Source: Dehalococcoidia bacterium (GTDB lineage: Bacteria > Chloroflexota > Dehalococcoidia > Lucifugimonadales > Lucifugimonadaceae). Taken from it: a stretch of 14,955 bases of DNA. The position numbers and the translations under genes are program-made. The stretch covers positions 1 through 14,955 of the forward strand of contig JAAXHR010000454.1 in the NCBI GenBank assembly GCA_012270805.1, in the 5' to 3' direction. Shown here piece by piece: positions 1 to 7,901 of the stretch. Each line of letters starts with the position of its first letter. Within the stretch, counting starts at the first letter, position 1. Under the pieces are notes generated by a model. That model saw nothing but the letters and a program-made list of their open reading frames with translations, ran no database searches and was not told the origin of the DNA.

Positions 1-2
1 GC

Positions 3-23
3 GGGAGAGGGCTAGGGTGAGGG
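3..23. repeat. G-rich intergenic repeat fragment (half of a GGGAGAGGG-type element)
   Basis: The first bases read GGGAGAGGGCTAGGGTGAGGG. Its complement, CCCTCACCCTAGCCCTCTCC-type sequence, belongs to a repeat style that I know from intergenic regions of many bacteria, including Chloroflexota, where it usually forms one arm of a hairpin. Only one arm is visible because the window starts here, so pairing cannot be confirmed. Confidence 0.4.
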
Positions 24-71
24 TCCGTGGTTGTGTGTCGTGGCGTATCTCAAGTGTTTGATAGAAATTGA

Positions 72-100
72 TTGACATGTCGCGCGCGGTGGCATATATT
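72..100 (+). promoter_or_regulatory. Sigma70-type promoter of the surface-protein gene
   Basis: A perfect -35 hexamer TTGACA (72-77) is followed after exactly 17 bp by TATATT (95-100), a five-of-six match to the -10 consensus. Transcription would start near 107, leaving a leader of about 165 nt before the GTG start at 272. This is the strongest promoter-like sequence in the window and fits high expression of an abundant surface protein. Confidence 0.7.
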
Positions 101-106
101 CGGTAT

Positions 107-271
107 CATATAGATTTCAGGGCGTGCCTTCGGGCGTGGTTCTCGTTGCGCGTCTTGAGAGTGCTATGGAAACATCCGGGCAAGACCGCTTTGGCGCCGA
201 CGCTTTAAGTGTCGGGGTAGCTGTTTCGGGTATCGAACCGGTAGAGATATAGATAGAGGAGGACTGCAGCT
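107..271 (+). promoter_or_regulatory. Structured 5' leader of the surface-protein gene
   Basis: The predicted leader holds at least two hairpins. One is a six-pair stem (two G-U pairs) capped by a TTCG tetraloop (stem 123-128 with 133-138). The other is a seven-pair stem (197-203 with 209-215, one G-T pair) with a TTTAA loop. A Shine-Dalgarno sequence AGAGGAGG lies at 255-262. Isolated elements (GGGCAAGACC at 178-187, GACGC at 199-203, GGTAGC at 216-221) occur in the same order as in c-di-GMP-I riboswitches. The tetraloop-receptor part and the full second helix are not evident, so I do not call a riboswitch. No terminator is visible inside the leader. Confidence 0.4.
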
Positions 272-3200
272 GTGCAGCTTTCATCGAGAATCTTGACGGC
301 TCTGGCCGTGCTGATCCTGGCTGTAGGGGTATTGTCGGTTCGCGCCGGCGATTCGTCTACGTTAGACGCGGCAACCGGAACGATCGACGTAGTGAACGTC
401 GGGACGTGCTACACGACGAACGACGACGTTTTCGGCGTTGACGATTGTCTTGACGGCGATGATGCAGGGGACGATGCGGAGTATGTCGTGGGTGATAGCA
501 AGGCGATTATGGAAGTCGACTCGGTCTACGCCACCTACGCGATCGACCCGAAGACCTCGGGCGATGCTCCTCGCGCAATCTTGAAGAACGCCGACCTGAT
601 CAAGATCAGCATCGAAGACAAGGGGCGTGACAAGAGAACTGGTGTGTTGTTCGCAGTTGGGGCGCAGACACTGGACGCCACAATCCGGACTACGATCAGG
701 ACGGCACTTGGTGAAAAGCTGTCAGCGGATTTGCTGGTAATGGGTGATTATGATAACGATCCCAATACCGCCGACACGGCCCAGCTTCAGTTGACTAGTG
801 AGAGCGACGTTACTTTTACTGGTGGAGCAGTTGCGGCCTCTGGGACCTCCGAATTCTTGCTGACCGGAGACGGAAGCAATGACTACCCGATGGCACCAGA
901 GAACGACGGTGAAGTGTATTGGTTCGGCACGGTTAACGGGGAACCCGCCAATAATGTAGTGAACCTTAAGGACTACGTCACATTGGACGAAGACCTGAGT
1001 ACTGGCGAGGCAGACGACCTCGCACCATGGATGCGCGTGACCGTGTCAGTGCCTGAGGGTACGGGCGGAGTGGTCGTCCAGTACATCTACTATCAGACCA
1101 GCGAAGAAGAAGAACTGGTCGGCGGTAAGAAAAAAGGCGAATACGATGGTATTGCAGGTAATCCTGCCGGAATGGTATCGCCGGTATTCGTGGATGCTGA
1201 AGCCCGAGACGCGGACGCGGACCAGCAGGCTCTCTCTTTGTCAGCAAGCGCTGACGGTGATGCTGCCAGCCAGAACCTTTGGCTGAAAGAGACAGGCCGC
1301 TTCACTGGGGTATATGAAGGCTACTTGCGGTTGACGGATGCCAATGGGGCTGGGCTGGATGACGACGATAATCGGCAAGACTGGGGTCGAGAAACTGGCC
1401 CCGCAACCGGCCCAGGTTACGCAGACGCTGATGGTAATGACATAGCCGCGGTGCTGGGAGTCGTAGGCGGTCCGGTGAAAGTCTCTTACCGAGACTCTAA
1501 CGGCGACACTAACTCGATCGAGATCCAGATCGACACGGCCCCGCCGATCATCGAATTGGACGAGCCTGTGGACGGGGCGAGCAGCAAAGACGACTCTCCC
1601 GACGTGTTCGGTCGTTTCACGGACGGAGGCTCCGGTCTGCGTGCCGATTCGTTCAAGCTCTACGCGGACAACAGTGATGACAGCAACGATGACACGCCGG
1701 TGTGGAATTTCTCCGTAAATGAATCAGGTGCTGGCGAGCGTGGTTACGTGTGTGTTGATGCCAAAGCAGACGAAGGCGACGAGACAACCGGATGTGAAGA
1801 CGACACCGCTGTAGCAGGTTTGCGCGGGCACTACTCCGGCTACCAAGATGGTCCCGGCACGTTCGGGATCATTGAGAGCGGCGATGTCTATCACGACCCC
1901 GAATCCAGCAATCCTGCCGACTCCGATCCATACAAGGTTGCGGATGCAGAAGACTACGACGACGGTGCCGAGAGCGGCGAATTCGACGCGGTAGTGCGTA
2001 TCGACTTCCCTCCGAGTGGAGGCAACGAGTACAACAACGCGATCGACATTCAGGCGGTCGTTCTAGACCGTGCGGGCAACTTTGGTTTCTCGGACAGCGA
2101 AAGTAACGATCCGCTCTTCATCCACGACTACGGCACGGTGTCGAAGGAACGCGATGACGATGACAAGCACAACGTTCTCGGCTGGTACTCGCGACACGTG
2201 TACCGCCTCGATGATGTCGACCCCGTGTTTGAGGCTGATCAGTCTGCGACCGGATTCTTCACTGATGAAAACGGCGACCGTGCCGCCAGCAGCTCTGGTG
2301 TAGTGGTCGTCTTTGACGGCGACATCGCGGCGGAATCGGTCGGCACTGACACCTTCGCGGTGCAGCTGGACAACGGCTCCGATGGGACTATCGTAGATGT
2401 CGACGTTGACGGCAACAACGTTTACTTGTTGCTTGAGGAGACGCTTGAACCGGACGAGACGCCTCACGTCGAATTGGCGGCTGGCAAGTCGGTTGTCGAC
2501 TTGGCGGGCAACGAATCGACCTCTCGACGTCTAGAAGGCTTCACGCTGAACGACGGTATCCTGCCGACCTTCACGGTCACCTTGAGCGGTGGCTCGGGTC
2601 TGAACGAGGATATCGCCGGCGAAGGACCGTCAGAGCTGACGAAGAACCAGATGCTGATCTCGATCACATCTGATGAGGACATCCAAGGCGCTCCTAAATT
2701 CGCAGTTGTGTGTAACGGTCTCACTTGGGGCGACCCGGATGATGAGAACGGCGTTGCCACGTTCGCAAAGAACCGTCAGGGCCCGATTAAGCAAGGAGAC
2801 CTTGACGAGGTCGAACCTCTTGACGATGCGGATGATCAAACGGATCCGAAGGGCAACACTACCTGCGATGCTGATGCTGAAGAACGCGCATACTTCGACG
2901 TAGTAGTGACTTCTGCGCACGCTCGCCGAGGCAACCTCTGGCAGTTCGAGTGGTCCAACCTTTCGAGTGAAAGCCAAAAACTTGCCAATGGCAAGTTGGC
3001 GGTGATTGTCTGGGGTCGAGACACCAGTTCGTATGAGAACAATGCAGGTGCGAACTTGCACAACTACTCGTCCGCGACTGTCACCTTCAACTACGACACT
3101 GAGTTGCAGGCAGCATGGGGCGACGGCGAGAACAGCGAACTCGTACCAGCAGCTGGTAGCGACGTGTTTGAGCCGCGACCGTTCGTCTTGCTTGACTTCG

Positions 3201-3982
3201 ACGACGAAGGCACTACAGTGGAGGTGACTACATTCGAAGTTGACGGGGTTGACTACACGGATGACGTGCAGGACCTTGAAGGCAATGAGTTCGTATGGTG
3301 GCCGGAACCGCTGGCGTACGGCAAGTACGAGGTCTACGTCGAGGCTAACGACGCCGCAAACAACACCGGCGAGCACACCTACTCATTCACAGTGAAAGCG
3401 CGAGCTTCGTTCGTGCTCGACCTGCTTGCAGGTTGGAACTCGGTCTCCTTCCCGGCCAACCCGATCGATCGTGCGTTGCACGCGGTGTTCACGGAAGAGG
3501 CTGTTGACCAGGTCATCGGTTGGAACGCGACCGAGCCGGTCAGCCCGTGGCGCATGGCGACACGTGTCGACGGTGTTTGGACAACCAACGACGAGTACGC
3601 GACGTTGAACGATGTCGAAGCTCGCTACGGCTACTGGGTCCACTCGACAGGCTTCGTCACGCAAGCCGTGCAGCTTGCTGGCAAGGGTGACCGTGGTACG
3701 GATGGTCAGCCGAACCCGTCGGACATCCCGACAGACGAGGGCTGGAACTTCGTCGGTGTGGTAGATGTCGACGGCGATCAGACGCAGGATAACGCGGGTG
3801 AGACGTTGCGTAACAACAACAATGACCCGATCACTGCTACTGAATACCTCGGCAACTACACTCGTGCCTACACGTGGGACCACATCAACAACACGTGGGA
3901 CGTCGTGAAGGATATCGACAGCATCACGATCGGAACCGGTGTCTGGGTCTACTACACCAGCGACCACGACATCGCGCCGTAA
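272..3982 (+). CDS. Large acidic secreted surface protein, S-layer-like, with Ig-like and C-terminal GWN modules
   Basis: The 1236-residue protein begins with a Sec signal peptide: Arg6, a hydrophobic run at about 7-23, and likely cleavage after VRA at residue 25. GTG start 272 is chosen because AGAGGAGG lies 9 nt upstream. The mature chain is very rich in Asp and Gly with many D/N/G loops of the calcium-binding kind. Ig-like sections can be read at about 420-470, 647-760 (resembling the bacterial SbsA-type Ig domain, ending VVDLAGNES) and 942-1045. Two related terminal units start at GWN 1054 and GWN 1157, each ending in G-x-WV (YGYWVHS, TGVWVYY). Exactly six Cys occur in three near pairs: 46/59, 494/508, 814/865. 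No C-terminal anchor, LPXTG or membrane segment is visible. It stands alone between its own promoter and a terminator. An S-layer or other exported structural role is inferred; an adhesin or extracellular enzyme scaffold is possible, and no catalytic motif was seen. Confidence 0.8.
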   Translation: MQLSSRILTALAVLILAVGVLSVRAGDSSTLDAATGTIDVVNVGTCYTTNDDVFGVDDCLDGDDAGDDAEYVVGDSKAIMEVDSVYATYAIDPKTSGDAPRAILKNADLIKISIEDKGRDKRTGVLFAVGAQTLDATIRTTIRTALGEKLSADLLVMGDYDNDPNTADTAQLQLTSESDVTFTGGAVAASGTSEFLLTGDGSNDYPMAPENDGEVYWFGTVNGEPANNVVNLKDYVTLDEDLSTGEADDLAPWMRVTVSVPEGTGGVVVQYIYYQTSEEEELVGGKKKGEYDGIAGNPAGMVSPVFVDAEARDADADQQALSLSASADGDAASQNLWLKETGRFTGVYEGYLRLTDANGAGLDDDDNRQDWGRETGPATGPGYADADGNDIAAVLGVVGGPVKVSYRDSNGDTNSIEIQIDTAPPIIELDEPVDGASSKDDSPDVFGRFTDGGSGLRADSFKLYADNSDDSNDDTPVWNFSVNESGAGERGYVCVDAKADEGDETTGCEDDTAVAGLRGHYSGYQDGPGTFGIIESGDVYHDPESSNPADSDPYKVADAEDYDDGAESGEFDAVVRIDFPPSGGNEYNNAIDIQAVVLDRAGNFGFSDSESNDPLFIHDYGTVSKERDDDDKHNVLGWYSRHVYRLDDVDPVFEADQSATGFFTDENGDRAASSSGVVVVFDGDIAAESVGTDTFAVQLDNGSDGTIVDVDVDGNNVYLLLEETLEPDETPHVELAAGKSVVDLAGNESTSRRLEGFTLNDGILPTFTVTLSGGSGLNEDIAGEGPSELTKNQMLISITSDEDIQGAPKFAVVCNGLTWGDPDDENGVATFAKNRQGPIKQGDLDEVEPLDDADDQTDPKGNTTCDADAEERAYFDVVVTSAHARRGNLWQFEWSNLSSESQKLANGKLAVIVWGRDTSSYENNAGANLHNYSSATVTFNYDTELQAAWGDGENSELVPAAGSDVFEPRPFVLLDFDDEGTTVEVTTFEVDGVDYTDDVQDLEGNEFVWWPEPLAYGKYEVYVEANDAANNTGEHTYSFTVKARASFVLDLLAGWNSVSFPANPIDRALHAVFTEEAVDQVIGWNATEPVSPWRMATRVDGVWTTNDEYATLNDVEARYGYWVHSTGFVTQAVQLAGKGDRGTDGQPNPSDIPTDEGWNFVGVVDVDGDQTQDNAGETLRNNNNDPITATEYLGNYTRAYTWDHINNTWDVVKDIDSITIGTGVWVYYTSDHDIAP

Positions 3983-4013
3983 GGGAAGTTGCGGTCGTTC
4001 CTGTGACACCCTG

Positions 4014-4037
4014 CCATTCCCGCGCAGTCGGGAAGCC
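4014..4037. repeat. REP-like hairpin (CATTCCCGCG...CGGGAAGCC)
   Basis: TTCCCG (4017-4022) pairs perfectly with CGGGAA (4029-4034) around the loop CGCAGT. The surrounding sequence resembles the widespread intergenic CATTCCCGCG...CGGGAATCC repeat seen after genes in many bacteria. It lies 32 bp after the surface-protein stop codon and just before the stronger terminator hairpin. It is assigned on sequence style alone, because no second copy lies in this window. Confidence 0.45.
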
Positions 4038-4050
4038 AGAGTGAAAGTAA

Positions 4051-4080
4051 ACGCCCCTCGGGAAACCGAGGGGCGTTGTG
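4051..4080 (+). terminator. Terminator hairpin after the surface-protein gene
   Basis: A perfect 11-pair GC-rich stem (4051-4061 with 4066-4076) is closed by a GAAA tetraloop (4062-4065). The downstream T-tract is weak (TTGTGTATAT), so termination may be partly hairpin-driven. On the opposite strand the stem is followed by TTTACTTT, so it could also stop transcription from the right. It separates the surface-protein gene from the Uma2-like gene. Confidence 0.7.
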
Positions 4081-4186
4081 TATATCAAGGAGGGATTGCG
4101 TCCTGCCGAATGGTTTAAGATGGTGTACGGAGTAAGAGTGAGCAGAGACCCCATGAAGAGATGTGATGGGGGTCAAGACGCGTTAG

Positions 4187-4735
4187 ATGTCGGCGATACA
4201 ACAGATTTACGTGACGGCGGAAGAGTTTTACGCCATGCCGGAAGACGGGTTCAAGTATGAACTCGTGAGAGGAGCGTTGGTAAAGATGCCCCCGGCTGGT
4301 TTTGAGCATGGCGAAATCGGAAGTGAAATCAATATGCACCTGCGTAGCCACGTCACCAGGATGGGATTGGGACGAGTCGTGCTAGCCGACACTGGATATC
4401 AGTTGGCTGTAGACCATGTCTTGGCGCCCGATGTCTCATTCGTATCAGAGTCGAGATTGCCAGCATCTGGATCGCCTGAAGGCTTCTTCCAGGGCGCACC
4501 AGACTTGGCCGTGGAGGTGATCTCCCCGAGTGAACGAGAGCAACACATCACCCAGAAGGTTGCTGATTATCTGCGCTACGGATGCAAGATGGTAGTAGTG
4601 GTTCGTCCGAGGGTGCGCCGAGTTGAAGTTCACTCGTCAAGCCGCGAAACGCAAATCCTTGAACCGGGAGATGTCTTAGATGGCGGCATAGCCGTCCCTG
4701 GCTGGAAACTCCCAATAGCAGATATCTTTGAATAG
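4187..4735 (+). CDS. Uma2-family endonuclease-like protein (DUF820)
   Basis: The 182-residue product matches the Uma2 family, a PD-(D/E)XK-fold nuclease-like group that is abundant in cyanobacteria and Chloroflexota and mostly uncharacterised. Visible family features are the N-terminal YELVRG (25-29) and PPAGFEHGEI block, PD at 81-82 (APDVSFV), the core PDLAVEVISPS at 105-115 with acidic Glu110, and Lys124 in the helix ITQKVADYL. These residues would form the metal-binding site. Length is normal for the family. The start is fixed from upstream by an in-frame TAG directly before ATG 4187. There is no clear Shine-Dalgarno sequence; a GGGG run lies farther upstream. The gene ends 39 bp before prfB in the same direction. 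No toxin, antitoxin or methylase partner is adjacent, so its role is unknown. Confidence 0.85.
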   Translation: MSAIQQIYVTAEEFYAMPEDGFKYELVRGALVKMPPAGFEHGEIGSEINMHLRSHVTRMGLGRVVLADTGYQLAVDHVLAPDVSFVSESRLPASGSPEGFFQGAPDLAVEVISPSEREQHITQKVADYLRYGCKMVVVVRPRVRRVEVHSSSRETQILEPGDVLDGGIAVPGWKLPIADIFE

Positions 4736-4774
4736 GCCTTAGACGTTTGCCCAGTACAGTACTTGATTTGTCTT

Positions 4775-5876
4775 ATGGATCCTCAACTGCAATCTGATGC
4801 TGAAGAGTTGCGCGGGCGGATAGCGCAGATCGTGAGGCATCTTTGACTTACCCGAAAAACGGTTGAAGATAGCCGAGTTGGAGCGGCAAACGCTGGATCA
4901 GGGATTTTGGTCGGATCACAAGCGGGCGCAATCGCATATGCAGCATTTAAACGCGCTCAAGAGAGATGTTTCTATTTGGGATGGGTTGGTTCAACGATCT
5001 GAAGAATTAGTCGAGTTTGTGGAATTGGCAGGCGGTGAGTCGGATGACGGGATGTTGGATCAGTTGGTACTGGACGCGACAGTTCTGCGTTCCGACTTGG
5101 AAAAACACGAATTCAGGCTTCAACTCAACGGAGAACATGATGGTAGGCCGGCGATATTATCCGTGAAGCAAGGCGCAGGTGGAGTTGACGCCCAAGACTG
5201 GTCGGAGATGTTGTTGAGGATGTACGCGCGATGGGGCGAGCAATCGGGACACGACACCGAAGTACTCGATTTCACGCCTGGTGAGGAAGCCGGCATCAAA
5301 TCTGCGGCGTTGCGCGTGACCGGTGACCATGCTTACGGATATCTGAAGTCGGAACGTGGAGTGCATCGGTTAGTACGGCTGTCGCCCTTCGACTCCGGTC
5401 ACCGTCGGCACACCAGTTTTTCACTGGTGGAGGTATATCCGGAGCCTGATGACGCGGATGAAGTCGAGATCGATCCGTCTGAGGTTCGTATGGAGGCGTT
5501 TCGAGCTAGTGGGCACGGCGGACAGAGCGTTCAGAAGAACTCTACCGCGGTGCGATTGACGCACGAGCCGACCGGCATTGTGGTTTCGGTGCAAAATGAA
5601 CGTTCACAGGCCCAGAACCGCCAAGTGGCCATGAAAATCCTCCACGCTCGCTTAACGGATCTCGAGAATCAACGACGTGCTGCGGAACAGGCGAGACTGA
5701 AGGGTGATCACGTCTCAGCGGAGTTTGGAAGACAAGTACGGAGCTACGTGTTGCATCCATATCAGATGGTGAAGGACCACCGCACCGATCACGAGGTGTC
5801 TAACGCACGCGGCGTGCTTGAAGGTGATTTGGACAGTTTCCTGAAGGCGTATCTTCAATCTTCTGTAAGCAACTGA
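4775..5876 (+). CDS. prfB: Peptide chain release factor 2, with programmed +1 frameshift
   Basis: RF2 recognises UGA and UAA stop codons in the ribosome and triggers peptide hydrolysis. A 23-codon first frame starts at ATG 4775 and ends at TGA 4844-4846. Skipping T4844 moves into the frame that begins GAC (4845) and reads DLPEKRLKIAELE..., giving 366 residues in total, the usual RF2 length. The site CTT TGA C (4841-4847) with GAGG at 4834-4837, three bases before CTT, matches the known autoregulatory frameshift signal. The stop-codon-reading tripeptide SPF is at 203-205 and the catalytic GGQ at 248-250, at nearly the same spacing as in E. coli RF2. A caller that ignores the frameshift would start wrongly at TTG 4863 and lose about 29 residues. 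There is no clear Shine-Dalgarno sequence before ATG 4775. The gene follows the Uma2-like gene by 39 bp. Confidence 0.95.
4834..4847 (+). promoter_or_regulatory. RF2 programmed frameshift site
   Basis: GAGG (4834-4837), a CAT spacer, then CTT TGA C (4841-4847). Pairing of the internal Shine-Dalgarno-like GAGG with 16S rRNA and slow decoding of the UGA by RF2 itself drive a +1 shift, so low RF2 increases its own synthesis. The mechanism is established for prfB in many bacteria; its operation here is inferred from the intact signal. Confidence 0.93.
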
Positions 5877-5953
5877 AGACGCGGTGCTACGAACTAGAAG
5901 AGAATCGACTGAAAGATGGATCAGAAATGTCCGCATTGCTGGAATCTGCGATT

Positions 5954-5983
5954 TTGGGATTGAGTCTGACATTGTTGTGATAT
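5954..5983 (+). promoter_or_regulatory. Possible promoter before the first binding-protein gene
   Basis: TTGGGA (5954-5959) and TGATAT (5978-5983) are spaced 18 bp apart, a weak sigma70-type match. A start near 5990 would put the 5989-6008 hairpin at the very 5' end of the message. This is the best candidate I can see in the 193-bp gap after prfB, which otherwise holds no gene. Confidence 0.25.
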
Positions 5984-5988
5984 CGAGT

Positions 5989-6008
5989 CGCGGGATACTA
6001 AATCCGCG
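5989..6008 (+). other. Hairpin in the leader of the first binding-protein gene
   Basis: CGCGG (5989-5993) pairs with CCGCG (6004-6008); after a bulged G, AT pairs with AT, leaving loop ACTAA. No T-run follows, so it is not a typical terminator. It may be a 5' mRNA-stabilising stem or leftover structure after prfB. Confidence 0.35.
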
Positions 6009-6069
6009 CAGCATGGCGATTACGTAACAAATATCAAGCACTGAGAAATCTGTAGATGACTGGAGATAG

Positions 6070-7818
6070 ATGATGAAGAAGGCACGTTTCTTAGGCGTTT
6101 CGTTGCTCGCCGCGTTGGCTATGTTTGCCGTGGCTTGCGCGAGCGAAGAGGAACCGACGTCTACACCGATCCCCGAGCCTACTGCGACGCAAGTACCGAC
6201 GGTGGTTTCGACGCCGCCTCCGGCACGATCCGAGCGACCAACACCAACGGGTCAAGCAAAGGTTGCGCCGGAACTGTTGCAGACGCCAGAGCACGTCGGT
6301 GATGACAAACCGATCGGAGGGGTTTTCAGAAGGCTGTGGGCGGATCCGCCGACACTCGACCCAGCGTTGGTGACAGATGGGACATCTTACGCGATCGTGA
6401 TCGAGTTGTTCAGCGGTCTAGTCAAGTTGACCGGGGAGTCTGAAGATCCCATAGCGATGGATTTGGCCGAGAGCTACTCCGTGAGCAACGGAGGGAAAAC
6501 CTACAAGTTCGTCCTCAAGGACGATTTGAAATTCAGTGATGGCTCGTCGCTTACGGCATCGGATTTCAAGTGGGCATGGGAACGAGCTGCATTGCCAGAA
6601 ACAGAATCGCCGATCGTTGACGAATTCCTCGGGGACATTATTGGTGTGCAAGCGATCATCGATGGCGAGGCGACGACGGCCGAAGGCATTGAGGTGATCG
6701 ACGACCTTACGCTCCAAGTCACGATAGACGCGCCGAAGCCGTACTTCATCGCGAAGCTGACGTATCCGATAGCGTTCGTAGTTAACGGTGACAACGTGAC
6801 ATCGGGTGGTGAAAACTGGACCGACGACCCAGTCGGCACGGGGCCATTTGTGCTCAAGAGCTACAGTATCGGAGAACGGATGATCTTGTCCAAGAACCCG
6901 AACTATTGGGGCGACCCTGCATATTTGGATGAGGTGCACATGCTTTTGGCAGGTGGATCAGCGATGGCGATGTATGAGAACGATGAGATCGACATCACCG
7001 GTATCGGTCTTGCAGACCTTGAACGCGTCACTGATCCAGAGGAAGAGTTGTCGAAGGATGTCGTCGAGGTCCCGCCTTCTTTCAGCACCAGCTATATCGG
7101 ATTCAATGTGGAAGAGCCGCCGTTCGATGACGTGCACTTTCGGCGTGCGCTTAACTTTGCAGTCGACAAGCAACTGGTGGCCAACGCGGTTTTCTCCGAT
7201 CTTGTGAGACCCGCGACGGGTGTGATCCCGCCTGGATTCGTTGGTTTCAACCCCGATCTGGAAGGATTGAGTTTCGACGAGGAGAGAGCAAATGAAGAGT
7301 TGGCGAAGTCGAAGTATGCGGATCCTGAAACGCGTCCCCGGATTGTGATTACATTACCGGGAACTGGTGGATCTCCTAGCTTGACGACTGAAGTAGTGGC
7401 TGACATGTGGCGACGCGCTCTCGGGGTCGACGTAGAGATTCAGCAGGTAGAGTGGGCGACGTTCCTGCAGGACTTGCATCGCAACCGCTTGCAGGCGTTC
7501 TCGTTAGCGTGGCAGGCGGACTACCCAGATCCTCACACGTTCGTAGACGTATTGTTCAGGACTGGCAGTTCGATCAATAACACCAACTACTCGAACCCAG
7601 AAGTTGATGCCTTGCTCGAACAGGCAAATGTCGAGGCGGACCCGGTGCGTCGGATCAAGCTGTATCAAGATGCCGAAGAGATGATCGTGGAAGATGCGGC
7701 TTGGCTGCCGCTGTGGTGGGGAGTAGAGGGAAAGGTGCTGGTGAAGCAGCGGGTTGGAGGCATGACGTTCCCGCCGTTGTCCGTTCCGATTTATCAGTAC
7801 GTCTACATAGACGGCTGA
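6070..7818 (+). CDS. ABC transporter solute-binding lipoprotein, family 5 (peptide/oligopeptide type), copy 1
   Basis: This 582-residue protein should bind a peptide-like solute outside the membrane and deliver it to an ABC permease. The N-terminus is a lipoprotein signal (MMKK, hydrophobic stretch, AVAC with lipidated Cys23; Ala at -3 is slightly atypical). A Pro/Thr linker of about 60 residues follows, then the SBP_bac_5 fold from about residue 84 (DPPTLDPALVTDGTSY). The family hallmark around YKFVLKDDLKFSDGS, the SDFKWAWERA segment and FRRALNFAVDK are present. GGAG at 6062-6065 lies 4 nt before ATG 6070 and 7 nt before ATG 6073, so either Met may be used. It is clearly paralogous to the next gene (shared blocks such as MYENDEIDITGI and EWATFLQ). 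A 164-bp gap with a possible promoter follows, so it may be expressed separately. The ligand is not predictable; di- or oligopeptides, but also other solutes, are known for the family. Confidence 0.92.
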   Translation: MMKKARFLGVSLLAALAMFAVACASEEEPTSTPIPEPTATQVPTVVSTPPPARSERPTPTGQAKVAPELLQTPEHVGDDKPIGGVFRRLWADPPTLDPALVTDGTSYAIVIELFSGLVKLTGESEDPIAMDLAESYSVSNGGKTYKFVLKDDLKFSDGSSLTASDFKWAWERAALPETESPIVDEFLGDIIGVQAIIDGEATTAEGIEVIDDLTLQVTIDAPKPYFIAKLTYPIAFVVNGDNVTSGGENWTDDPVGTGPFVLKSYSIGERMILSKNPNYWGDPAYLDEVHMLLAGGSAMAMYENDEIDITGIGLADLERVTDPEEELSKDVVEVPPSFSTSYIGFNVEEPPFDDVHFRRALNFAVDKQLVANAVFSDLVRPATGVIPPGFVGFNPDLEGLSFDEERANEELAKSKYADPETRPRIVITLPGTGGSPSLTTEVVADMWRRALGVDVEIQQVEWATFLQDLHRNRLQAFSLAWQADYPDPHTFVDVLFRTGSSINNTNYSNPEVDALLEQANVEADPVRRIKLYQDAEEMIVEDAAWLPLWWGVEGKVLVKQRVGGMTFPPLSVPIYQYVYIDG

Positions 7819-7901
7819 GATACGCCTGCTCGGGTTGTAAACGTTCATCGGGAGGATGGTCAATCGGTGGTCGCCCGCCCGATATTTCAGACGCACGTGT
7901 T

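Noticed and set aside
178..230. Full c-di-GMP-I riboswitch
   Set aside because: Only short pieces match, and the seven-pair stem 197-215 uses bases that should serve other contacts. Kept only as a low-confidence finding.
2630..4009. Long minus-strand open frames (248 and 208 codons) opposite the surface-protein gene
   Set aside because: They lie wholly or almost wholly antisense to a gene with clear domains and signal peptide, show no family motifs, and arise from its Asp/Val/Thr-rich codon use.
4078..4260. Small plus-strand frame preceded by AAGGAGG at 4087-4093
   Set aside because: The Shine-Dalgarno-like sequence lies inside the frame, only 2 nt before a TTG, which is too close. The frame then overlaps the Uma2-like gene and has no coding character.
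4841..4846. Apparent nonsense mutation making prfB a pseudogene
   Set aside because: The TGA sits exactly in the conserved CTT TGA C frameshift context with a correctly spaced GAGG, so it is regulatory and not damage.
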